Shown here: piece after piece, positions 1-7,717 of the stretch
Layout of the letters: every line of letters starts with the position of its first letter
Numbering within the stretch: the first letter of the stretch is position 1
Assembly (NCBI GenBank): GCA_021767845.1
Contig: JAASSQ010000024.1
Coordinates: 1 to 18,649 of the forward strand
Length of the DNA: 18,649 bases
Source: Roseovarius sp.
GTDB taxonomy: Bacteria > Pseudomonadota > Alphaproteobacteria > Rhodobacterales > Rhodobacteraceae
Direction of reading: 5' to 3'
Translations under genes and position numbers: made by a program
The notes under the pieces: generated by a model
The model's input: the letters and a program-made list of their open reading frames with translations, nothing else
Databases searched by the model: none
What the model was told of the DNA's origin: nothing

Positions 1-783
1 CGCGCCGATCCGCGTGCGCAGATTGACGAGGTAGTCAAGGGTATCCCGGCGCGCCACGGCAAGCGTGGTCGCGGGGCCATGGCCGGGCACCACATGGGCA
101 GGCTCGAAGGCGGCCATCTGTTCGAACACGTCGATCCAGCTTCTGACATTGGATTGCGGGCCGTTGCCGAGCAGGCGTTCGACATAGACGATATCGCCCG
201 TGAACATGACATCGCGATCGGCAAGCCACACGAAGCTGTCGCCCGGCGTGTGGGCCGGGCCGCGGTGCATGATCTCGAAGGTCAGGTCGCCGACGGTCAG
301 GTTGTAATCGGTTTCGAAGGTGATGTCGGCGTGGCTTGGCGCGGTGTTCTCGAGCGCTTCGCCGAGGAAATTCGCAAGCCCGCTCATCTGCACGGAGCCG
401 CGAGCCTTCTGATCGGCGACGGCCGCCTGCGAGGCGATGACCGTGGCGCCTTTTGCCTGCCAGTAGCCATTGCCCAGCCAGCGGTGATCCTGCCCGCCGG
501 TATTGATGACATGGGTGACGGGGCGGTCGGTCAGCGAGGCGATGACCTCGTCGATCATTCGCGCGCCGTTCCACGAACCGCCGGGATCCACGAGAACGAC
601 GCCCGCGTCGGTCTCGATCACACCGAAGGTCGCGTTGTTCGCAAGATTGCCGGGGTCGCGCTGGACCATCGGCCCGACCAGAGCCCAGACATCCTCCGTG
701 ACCTTTTGCACCTCGAGCGTCTCGGCGCTGGCGATCTGCGGGGCGATGAAGGCGGCGACGGCGAAAAGGAGGCGAGGTTTCAA
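1..783 (-). CDS. Exported metallo-beta-lactamase-fold hydrolase (partial, 3' end beyond window)
   Basis: The minus strand reads as 261 uninterrupted codons and leaves the window before a stop, so the C-terminus is missing. The chosen start is TTG at 783, preceded by AAGGA; it opens a signal peptide (n-region MKPR, hydrophobic stretch, cleavage-type ASA at 18-20), so the protein is probably periplasmic. The MBL fold is visible in VLVDPGGSW (64-71), HTPGDS (178-183), FTGDIVY (194-200) and VPGHGP (232-237). The motif that is normally HxHxDH reads NTGGQDH (94-100): Asp99 and His100 remain, but the two leading histidines are Thr95 and Gly97. His178, Asp197 and His235 are kept. It may therefore bind one zinc or act on an unusual substrate. 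Substrate unknown. The family call is firm, the function is not. Confidence 0.85.
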   Translation of the reverse strand, partial: MKPRLLFAVAAFIAPQIASAETLEVQKVTEDVWALVGPMVQRDPGNLANNATFGVIETDAGVVLVDPGGSWNGARMIDEVIASLTDRPVTHVINTGGQDHRWLGNGYWQAKGATVIASQAAVADQKARGSVQMSGLANFLGEALENTAPSHADITFETDYNLTVGDLTFEIMHRGPAHTPGDSFVWLADRDVMFTGDIVYVERLLGNGPQSNVRSWIDVFEQMAAFEPAHVVPGHGPATTLAVARRDTLDYLVNLRTRIGA

Positions 784-965
784 CGGCTTTTCCTTGTTTG
801 GCGCGACGGGCGCAGTGCGAACACATGCGAGCATTGGAATACCTTGTAATCGCTTCGTGCCGGGTGCGCCAGCCGTCATGTCCCGCGCGTCTGCGTGCCG
901 CCCGGCGCCATGGCTGGCCGCATCGCGGTCCGGTGCATCTGGGCGGGGGCCAGTTTGCGGTTTTC

Positions 966-997
966 CCCGGCACGGGCATTCGCTATACGGTGCCGGG
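966..997. promoter_or_regulatory. Inverted repeat in the purA upstream region
   Basis: CCCGGCAC (966-973) and GTGCCGGG (990-997) are a perfect 8-bp inverted repeat around a 16-nt spacer that contains CTATAC, a possible -10 element. It lies 33 nt before the purA start, so it could be an operator or a leader hairpin. The rest of the 784-1030 gap shows no gene. Seen directly; role inferred. Confidence 0.3.
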
Positions 998-1030
998 TTT
1001 CCACCCGCAGCATCAGGCAAGAGGATCATC

Positions 1031-2323
<1,293 letters not shown>

Positions 2324-2360
2324 ACCGGCCCCCGAAACGGCAACGCGAGGCGTGGACGAG

Positions 2361-2597
2361 ATGGCATTGAGCTACAAGGCGCGGAAGCGCTGGTCGCTGG
2401 TGATCCTTCTGATCGGATTGCCGGTCTATATCACCCTGGCGGTCAACCTCGTGGACCTGTTCGAGCGGCCGTCGATCTGGGTGGAGTTCGCGGTCTATGT
2501 CGTGCTCGGCTTTTTGTGGATCATGCCCTTCAAGTTCATCTTCAAGGGCGTGGGCCAGCCCGACCCGGACGCGCCCCACGACAACGAGGGACGCTGA
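2361..2597 (+). CDS. DUF2842 family small membrane protein
   Basis: This 78-aa protein begins MALSYKARKRW and has two hydrophobic segments (about 13-30 and 41-60) with a polar, acidic tail (QPDPDAPHDNEGR). It matches the DUF2842 family of short inner-membrane proteins found in Alphaproteobacteria, whose function is unknown. The ATG at 2361 is preferred because GAGG lies about 10 nt upstream and family members start with this peptide; a GTG at 2352 would add three residues. It follows purA on the same strand and converges with ribA, with only 5 nt between the two stops. Confidence 0.8.
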   Translation: MALSYKARKRWSLVILLIGLPVYITLAVNLVDLFERPSIWVEFAVYVVLGFLWIMPFKFIFKGVGQPDPDAPHDNEGR

Positions 2598-2602
2598 GCC
2601 GG

Positions 2603-3694
2603 CTACAGAAGGTGGCCGGACTTGGCCGCCTTCGTTGCCAGGTAGGCGCGGTTGTGGACGTTCTCGCCCACCTTCAGCGGCACGCGCTCGGTCACGGTGA
2701 TGCCGCATTCCTCCATCATCGCGATCTTGCCGGGGTTGTTGGTCAGCAGGCGCACCGATGAAAAGCCCATCCGCTTGAGGATCTCGGCGCCGATGCGGAA
2801 ATCGCGCTCGTCATCCTCGAACCCCAGCCGGTGGTTGGCCTCGACCGTGTCGAAGCCCTGGTCCTGCAGGCTGTAGGCGCGCATCTTGTTGGCCAGCCCG
2901 ATGCCGCGCCCCTCCTGGTTGAGATAGAGCAGAACGCCCGCGCCGGCCTCGCCCATCTGCGCCAGTGCGCCGCGCAGTTGCGGGCCGCAATCGCATTTCA
3001 GGCTGCCCAGCAGGTCGCCGGTGAAACAGGCCGAATGCAGCCGCGACAGCACCGGCGCATCGCGCGACGGCTGGCCGATCTCGATGGCGTAATGTTCCTC
3101 GCCGCCATCCTCGGGGCGGAAGATGTGCAGCCGGCCGGCCTCGGACACCTCCAGCGGCAGGCGGGCGCTGACCACCGGGTGCAAGGGGCTCGATTCGGAC
3201 ATAAGGGCCGTGGCCTCGGGGCCGGCCACCTGCGTCAGGCGGTGGGCGGCGGCGAAGCTTTCGGGGTCGGACAGCTCCAGCAGCAGCGCCGCGGGCAGCA
3301 GCCGCGCGGATTTCACCAGCGCCAGCGCCAGCCGGTGCGGATCGGCCGACCCGCCGCGTTCGGTCATCAGCGGGCCTTTCATCGGCGTGCGCAGGTCGTC
3401 GGCGGGATCGGCCACGCCCAGCACCCAGGACAGCGTGGCGTCGGGCGGCACGATCACACGCGCCAGATCGCCGTCATAGGCCCGCGCCTTCAGCGTCTCG
3501 GCCCGCCGCGCACTGATCGCCAGAACCGGGGTCTGCCCGAGTGCGCGCAGATCGGCAAGGCGCTGGGCATCGAGCGTTTCGGCGGCCAGCACCAGCGCGG
3601 CGCGCGCACCGTCGCGCAGCACCACGGGCACGCCCATGCGCAGGTCGGCCCGGGCGCGGGCCAGTGTCTCGGTCAGGTCGGGGGCGAGGCTCAT
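2603..3694 (-). CDS. ribA: GTP cyclohydrolase II with degenerate N-terminal domain
   Basis: This 363-aa protein opens GTP to start riboflavin synthesis. The C-terminal half (about 170-363) carries the zinc ligands Cys223, Cys234 and Cys236 in SACFTGDLLGSLKCDC, the catalytic NQEGRGIG at 259-266, and LTNNPGKI at 317-324. The N-terminal 160 residues look like a decayed DHBP-synthase (RibB) domain: GVPVVLRDGARAALVLAAET sits where an acidic DDExREnEGD motif would be expected, and the acidic residues are absent. Only the cyclohydrolase activity is likely. The ATG at 3694 has AAGGA upstream with good spacing. It is transcribed away from the response regulator at 3857 and stands alone, without other rib genes nearby. 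Confidence 0.93.
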   Translation of the reverse strand: MSLAPDLTETLARARADLRMGVPVVLRDGARAALVLAAETLDAQRLADLRALGQTPVLAISARRAETLKARAYDGDLARVIVPPDATLSWVLGVADPADDLRTPMKGPLMTERGGSADPHRLALALVKSARLLPAALLLELSDPESFAAAHRLTQVAGPEATALMSESSPLHPVVSARLPLEVSEAGRLHIFRPEDGGEEHYAIEIGQPSRDAPVLSRLHSACFTGDLLGSLKCDCGPQLRGALAQMGEAGAGVLLYLNQEGRGIGLANKMRAYSLQDQGFDTVEANHRLGFEDDERDFRIGAEILKRMGFSSVRLLTNNPGKIAMMEECGITVTERVPLKVGENVHNRAYLATKAAKSGHLL

Positions 3695-3736
3695 GGCGGA
3701 TCCTTGCTGGCTTGGGTCGGGAAAGATGTAGAGCGT

Positions 3737-3798
3737 TTCGTAACGAATTGAAATATTCCCGCGCGTTGCAACACGTGGCCGTGAGGGGCGTGTTGCAA
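3737..3798. promoter_or_regulatory. Divergent ribA / response-regulator control region with perfect inverted repeats
   Basis: TTGCAACACG (3766-3775) and CGTGTTGCAA (3789-3798) form a perfect 10-bp inverted repeat with a 13-nt spacer; each arm carries the palindrome TTGCAA. A second palindrome, TTCGTAACGAA, is at 3737-3747 in a locally AT-richer stretch that probably holds the ribA promoter. The first repeat lies 59 nt upstream of the regulator's ATG, so it could be its operator or a leader hairpin. The binding protein is unknown. Confidence 0.4.
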
Positions 3799-3856
3799 AT
3801 CTTGCCGCACAGGAGCGGCTGACGCATCTGTGACGAAACAGGACGAGGATACCGTG

Positions 3857-4543
3857 ATGCCACAGTTGAAGAAAATCCTGCTGGTCGATGATGACGAGGA
3901 CCTGCGCGAGGCGCTGAGCGAACAGTTGGTGATGACCGAGGATTTCGACGTGTTCGAGGCAGCCGACGGGGCCGACGCGATGGCCAAGGCGCGCGACGGC
4001 ATCTACGATCTGGTCATCCTCGACGTGGGCCTGCCCGACACCGACGGGCGCGAGCTCTGCCGATTGATGCGCAAGCAAGGGGTCAAGGCGCCCATCATGA
4101 TGCTGACGGGCCATGACGGGGATGCCGACACGATCCTCGGGCTGGACGCGGGCGCGAATGATTACGTGACCAAGCCCTTCAAGTTCCCGGTGCTTCTGGC
4201 GCGAATCCGCGCGCAGCTGCGCCAGCATGAGCAGTCCGAGGACGCGGTCTTCCAGCTTGGGCCCTACACGTTCAAACCGGCGATGAAGCTGCTGATCTCG
4301 GAAGACGAGCGCAAGATCCGCCTGACCGAGAAAGAGACCAACATCCTCAAGTTCCTCTACCGCTCGACCGAGGGCGTGGTGCCGCGCGACGTGCTGCTGC
4401 ACGAGGTCTGGGGCTACAATGCCGGGGTCACGACCCATACGCTGGAGACCCATATCTACCGGCTGCGGCAGAAAATCGAACCCGATCCGTCGAACGCGCG
4501 GCTTCTGGTGACGGAATCGGGTGGATATCGCCTCTTGGCATGA
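3857..4543 (+). CDS. OmpR/PhoB-type response regulator (orphan)
   Basis: This 228-aa two-component regulator has a receiver domain at about 5-122 with acidic pocket Asp11-Asp13, phospho-acceptor Asp56 in ILDVGLPD, Thr84 and Lys106 in TKPFK. An OmpR-type winged helix fills 130-228 (LTEKETNILKFL, then HEVWGYN, then THTLETHIYRLRQKIE). No histidine kinase gene is adjacent, so the partner is unknown. ATG at 3857 was chosen for GAGG at 3845-3848 and because the domain starts directly after it; GTG at 3830 would add nine residues. I do not recognise a specific named regulator. Target genes cannot be read from the window. Confidence 0.92.
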   Translation: MPQLKKILLVDDDEDLREALSEQLVMTEDFDVFEAADGADAMAKARDGIYDLVILDVGLPDTDGRELCRLMRKQGVKAPIMMLTGHDGDADTILGLDAGANDYVTKPFKFPVLLARIRAQLRQHEQSEDAVFQLGPYTFKPAMKLLISEDERKIRLTEKETNILKFLYRSTEGVVPRDVLLHEVWGYNAGVTTHTLETHIYRLRQKIEPDPSNARLLVTESGGYRLLA

Positions 4544-4568
4544 GTGAAAGATAGATTATGTGAGTTTG

Positions 4569-4689
4569 AGATGGATCAATGCAGGGTGCCCAAGCGACGT
4601 GCATTCTGCAAGTGAACCCGTCGCATGTGCGGGCAAACACATGCACCTCCCTGTTGGACTGGCCCCGGCTCCGTGCCGGGGCTTTTTTT
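4569..4689 (+). ncRNA. Candidate small RNA between the response regulator and xth
   Basis: The 240-nt gap after the regulator holds a possible promoter (TTGGCA 4535-4540, 16 nt, TATGTG 4557-4562) overlapping the regulator's 3' end. Three successive pairings follow: AATGCA/TGCATT (4578-4583 with 4600-4605), GCATGTG/CACATGC (4623-4629 with 4638-4644) and the terminator stem at 4662-4682. Between the last two lies an unpaired CACCTCCCTG, an anti-Shine-Dalgarno-like stretch of the type seen in several alphaproteobacterial sRNAs. It could instead be just the regulator's 3' UTR. A 14-codon frame (4571-4615) lies inside. Confidence 0.35.
4662..4689 (+). terminator. Rho-independent terminator
   Basis: GCCCCGGC (4662-4669), a 5-nt loop and GCCGGGGC (4675-4682) form a perfect 8-bp GC stem followed directly by seven T (4683-4689). 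It ends transcription from the response regulator and/or the candidate sRNA and isolates xth. Confidence 0.92.
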
Positions 4690-4785
4690 GTCCGGCGGGC
4701 AGGGTCGGTATCCGGGTGTCATCGGCAACGCGGCGCGCTATAGAGCGGGGCAATCGACGATGACCGGCAAGCAGAAAGGCGCGAC

Positions 4786-5574
4786 ATGGCATTCACGCTG
4801 GCGACATGGAACATCAACTCGGTCCGGCTGCGCGCGGGGCTGGTGGCGAAACTGCTGCAGGAGGAAGGCCCCGACATCCTGTGCCTTCAGGAATGCAAGA
4901 GCCCGGTGGACAAGATCCCGGCCGAGACCTTTGCCCAGCTTGGCTATCCGCACATGGTGGCGCGCGGGCAGAAGGGGTATAATGGCGTCGCGATCCTGTC
5001 GCGCCTGCCCTTGGAGGATGTGGGCGACATGGATTTCGCCGCGCTGGGCCATGCGCGCCATGTCGCGGCGCGGCTGGAAAACGGCACCACGATCCACAAT
5101 TTCTATGTTCCGGCGGGCGGCGACGTGCCCGACCGCGAAAAGAACGAGAAATTTGGCCAGAAGCTGGATTACCTGGCCGAGATGCGCGACTGGTTCCGCG
5201 ACAGCCGCCCGGAGAAGGCCATCCTGGTCGGCGATCTGAACATCGCCCCGCGCGAGGATGACGTGTGGTCGCACAAGCAGCTTCTGAAGGTGGTCAGCCA
5301 CACCCCCGTCGAGGTCGATCACCTGGGCGCGGCGCAGGAGGCGGGGGGCTGGACCGACGTGACCCGCGCCGACATCCCCGAGGGGCAGCTTTACAGCTGG
5401 TGGTCCTATCGTGCCCGCGACTGGGACGCCGCCGACAAGGGGCGCCGGCTGGATCACATCTGGGCGTCACGCGATCTGAAGAACGCGTTTCATTCCAGCC
5501 GCATCCTGCGCGCCGCGCGGGGCTGGGAGAAGCCGAGCGACCACGCCCCGGTCTTCGCAACTTTCGATATGTGA
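4786..5574 (+). CDS. xth: Exodeoxyribonuclease III
   Basis: This 262-aa DNA-repair enzyme has AP-endonuclease and 3'-5' exonuclease activity in base excision repair. It shows the whole endonuclease/exonuclease/phosphatase active site: Asn9 in TWNINS, Glu36 in LQECKS, Tyr107 in FYVPAGGD, Asp150 and Asn152 in GDLNIAP, Asp223 in RRLDHIW, and Asp252-His253 in SDHAPV. Length is standard. ATG at 4786 has AAAGG about 7 nt upstream. A TATAGA at 4739-4744 could be its -10 element, but no convincing -35 is present. It sits alone after the strong terminator. The symbol xth (xthA) follows the family. Confidence 0.95.
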   Translation: MAFTLATWNINSVRLRAGLVAKLLQEEGPDILCLQECKSPVDKIPAETFAQLGYPHMVARGQKGYNGVAILSRLPLEDVGDMDFAALGHARHVAARLENGTTIHNFYVPAGGDVPDREKNEKFGQKLDYLAEMRDWFRDSRPEKAILVGDLNIAPREDDVWSHKQLLKVVSHTPVEVDHLGAAQEAGGWTDVTRADIPEGQLYSWWSYRARDWDAADKGRRLDHIWASRDLKNAFHSSRILRAARGWEKPSDHAPVFATFDM

Positions 5575-5761
5575 TCCCCCCGTTGCCGCAAGGTAAGGTT
5601 TTCCCCACTGACACTCTGGGCAGATTGTGACATAACTGCGCGCGTAGGGCGGGCGGAGTTACCAGTATCGTGATCATGATTGCCAGGGGTCTCGTCCTTC
5701 TGGGCGGAGGGTCAGCGCCAGCGCGGGCTCTCCGTCTATCCGGGGGGGGTCCGGCTGCCCC

Positions 5762-5790
5762 CTTGCAACGCTGGACGCTCTGGGCCATTT
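5762..5790 (+). promoter_or_regulatory. Possible heat-shock (RpoH-type) promoter for cnoX
   Basis: CTTGCAA (5762-5768), 14 nt, then GGCCATTT (5783-5790) resembles the sigma-32 pattern CTTGAAA and CCCCATNT with correct spacing. It would start transcription about 30 nt before the cnoX ATG, and the downstream gene is a stress co-chaperone. The rest of the 5575-5827 gap shows no gene I can support. Confidence 0.4.
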
Positions 5791-5827
5791 AGGCGGGACA
5801 GAATTGCCCTGAACCGGAGTCCGCGAG

Positions 5828-6739
5828 ATGCTTGAACTTGGTGGCCAGACCTCTACCCCGACCGATCTCATCAAGGATGTGTCCGAGGCCGATTTCATGG
5901 CCGAGGTGGTCGAAGCCAGCCAGCAGGTGCCGGTGATCGTCGATTTCTGGGCGCCGTGGTGCGGCCCGTGCAAGACGCTGGGTCCTGCGCTGGAAGCGGC
6001 CGTGACCAAGGCCAAGGGCGCGGTGAAGATGGCCAAGGTCAACGTGGACGAAAACCAGATGATCGCCGGCCAGTTGCGCGTGCAGTCGATCCCGACGGTC
6101 TATGCCTTCTGGCAGGGCCAGCCGGTTGACGGCTTCCAGGGTGCGCTGCCGCCTTCGGAGATCGACGCCTTCGTCAACCGCGTGATCGAGGCCGCGGGCG
6201 GCGAGACCGGCGGGGGATTGGACGACGCGATCGCCGCCGCCGAAGAGATGCTGGAGCAGGGCGCCGCCTCGGACGCGGCGCAGACCTTTGCCGCCATCCT
6301 GAAAGAGGACGCGCAGAACGCCGCCGCCTATGGCGGGCTGGTGCGGGCCTATATCGCGCTCAATGATCTGGACCAGGCCGAGGCGATCCTGAACGGCGCC
6401 CCGGCCGAGATTTCCAAATCGACCGAGTTGGAGGCCGCCCATGCGCAGCTGGAACTGGCCAAGCAGGCGGCGGATGCCGGCCCGGTCAGCGAATTGCGCG
6501 CCAAGGTCGAGGCCGATCCCGACGACCACCAGGCGCGGTTCGACCTGGCGCAGGCGCTGCATGCGGGCGGCCAGACGCAAGAGGCCGTGGACGAATTGCT
6601 GGAACTGTTCCGCCGCGACCGCGAGTGGAACGACGAAGCCGCGAAGCACCAGCTTTTCACCATTTTCGAGGCGCTCAAGCCCAATGATCCCATCGTGCTG
6701 AACGGGCGCCGGAAACTGAGTTCGATGATATTTGCCTGA
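5828..6739 (+). CDS. cnoX: CnoX/YbbN thioredoxin-TPR co-chaperone
   Basis: This 303-aa cytoplasmic protein pairs a thioredoxin domain (about 12-118) with a C-terminal TPR-like helical region (about 130-300, repeated AAYGGLVRAYIAL and ARFDLAQALHAGG units). WCGPC puts a complete redox pair at Cys45 and Cys48, and cis-proline SIPTV is near residue 88. Family members (YbbN, renamed CnoX) hold oxidatively damaged proteins and hand them to GroEL. E. coli CnoX lacks one of the two cysteines; here both are present, so oxidoreductase activity is plausible, as in Caulobacter. GGAG precedes the ATG by about 10 nt. The LON-domain and Trm112-like genes follow closely and may share its transcript. Confidence 0.93.
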   Translation: MLELGGQTSTPTDLIKDVSEADFMAEVVEASQQVPVIVDFWAPWCGPCKTLGPALEAAVTKAKGAVKMAKVNVDENQMIAGQLRVQSIPTVYAFWQGQPVDGFQGALPPSEIDAFVNRVIEAAGGETGGGLDDAIAAAEEMLEQGAASDAAQTFAAILKEDAQNAAAYGGLVRAYIALNDLDQAEAILNGAPAEISKSTELEAAHAQLELAKQAADAGPVSELRAKVEADPDDHQARFDLAQALHAGGQTQEAVDELLELFRRDREWNDEAAKHQLFTIFEALKPNDPIVLNGRRKLSSMIFA

Positions 6740-6766
6740 GCACGGTTGCGGGCTAGGTCCCACCCC

Positions 6767-7411
6767 ATGTTCAACAAGGCCGATCTCCCGGATGTCATCC
6801 CCGTTTTCCCGCTGCCCGGCGCGCTGCTGCTGCCGCGCTCGCGTCTGCCGCTGCACCTGTTCGAGCCGCGCTACCTGGCGATGCTCGACGATGCGCTGAA
6901 GACGCCGGCGCGGCTGATCGGGATGGTGCAGCCCAATCCCGGCCCCTCGGGCGGCGAGAAGGGTCTGCATTCCATCGGCTGCGTGGGCCGCGTGACGCAG
7001 TTCTCGGAAACCGAGGACGGGCGCTACATGATCACGCTCACCGGGCTGTCGCGGTTCCGTATCCTGGAAGAGGTCGAGGGCTTCACGCCCTATCGCCGCG
7101 CCCGCGTCTCGTGGAGCGGGTTCGAGCGCGATCTCGGCCCCGCCGACAGTGACCCCGGCTTCGACCGGTCCGCGTTCCTGGCGCTGCTGGAACGGTATTT
7201 CCACGACCGCGAATTGCGCACCGACTGGGACTCGCTCCAGCAGGCGGATGACGAGTTGCTGATCAACTCGCTGTCGATGCTGCTGGGCTTCGAGCCCGAG
7301 GACAAGCAGGCGCTGCTGGAGGCGCCGTCGCTCAGCACCCGACGCGAAACGTTGGTGACGCTGATCGAATACGTGCTGCGCGGCGGCTCTGACGAGGAGA
7401 TCATGCAATGA
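6767..7411 (+). CDS. LON substrate-binding-domain protein (no ATPase or protease domain)
   Basis: This 214-aa protein is a stand-alone LON N-terminal domain. The hallmark IPVFPLPGALLLP at about 11-23 is followed by LHLFEPRYLAML, then GCVGRVTQF and the TLTGLSRFRI strand. There is no AAA+ module or serine-lysine protease domain, so it is not a protease. Such proteins are common and poorly characterised; a role in substrate recognition is assumed from the family. It lies 27 nt after cnoX and overlaps the next gene by 4 nt, suggesting a three-gene operon. ATG at 6767 was chosen because the domain begins immediately; a TTG at 6746 would add seven residues. Confidence 0.9.
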   Translation: MFNKADLPDVIPVFPLPGALLLPRSRLPLHLFEPRYLAMLDDALKTPARLIGMVQPNPGPSGGEKGLHSIGCVGRVTQFSETEDGRYMITLTGLSRFRILEEVEGFTPYRRARVSWSGFERDLGPADSDPGFDRSAFLALLERYFHDRELRTDWDSLQQADDELLINSLSMLLGFEPEDKQALLEAPSLSTRRETLVTLIEYVLRGGSDEEIMQ

Positions 7412-7605
7412 CCGATACGGAAACCCGGCCGCCCGCCCATGACCGGCGGATGCTGGAGGCGCTGATCTGCCCGCAAACGCATGGCCGGCTGGAATATGAT
7501 TCCGAGCGGCAGGAACTCGTGAGCCGCGCCGCGGGGCTGGCCTTTCCGGTGCGTGACGGCATTCCGGTGATGCTGATCGACGAGGCGCGCCGCCTCGACG
7601 GCTGA
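7408..7605 (+). CDS. Trm112-family protein
   Basis: This 65-aa protein has the Trm112/YcaR pattern: MLEALICPQTHGRLEYD (15-31) and then LAFPVRDGIPVMLIDEARRL (44-63). In eukaryotes and archaea Trm112 activates methyltransferases; bacterial members are uncharacterised small proteins. Only one cysteine (Cys21) is present, so a full zinc knuckle is unlikely. The start overlaps the stop of the LON-domain gene (ATGA), which indicates translational coupling, and GAGGAG lies 7 nt upstream. Confidence 0.88.
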   Translation: MTDTETRPPAHDRRMLEALICPQTHGRLEYDSERQELVSRAAGLAFPVRDGIPVMLIDEARRLDG

Positions 7606-7667
7606 GCCGGGCCGGGGGGCTGGCGCCATGCCCCCGCAATACCGCAAGGCGCGCTTACCGCAGACCG

Positions 7668-7717
7668 GCGGGGGGCCAGCCCCCCGCACCCCCCGGGATA
7701 TTTTCAAACAGAAGAAG
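7668..7717. repeat. 50-nt hairpin repeat, copy 1
   Basis: GCGGGGGGC and GCCCCCCGC (7668-7676, 7679-7687) form a 9-bp stem, followed by a tail from GGGATA to AGAAGAAG. An ungapped comparison with 11569-11618 gives 42 of 50 identities. It lies between the convergent Trm112-like gene and gntR, and its tail forms the last codons of gntR. It may act as a bidirectional transcript end. A diverged hairpin of similar composition (GGGGGCTGGCGCC) lies near 7615-7637. Confidence 0.75.

Noticed and set aside
503..1030. In-frame upstream extension of purA
   Set aside because: It covers the antisense of the MBL gene and the promoter region; PurA normally starts at MANVVVVGAQ, exactly at 1031.
5676..5792. 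A 38-codon plus-strand frame in the gap before cnoX
   Set aside because: Composition is low-complexity, the nearest GGAG is 17 nt away, and the frame overlaps the heat-shock-like promoter.
5789..7639. A 616-codon open frame on the minus strand
   Set aside because: It is antisense to cnoX, the LON-domain gene and the Trm112-like gene, and shows no recognisable domain.
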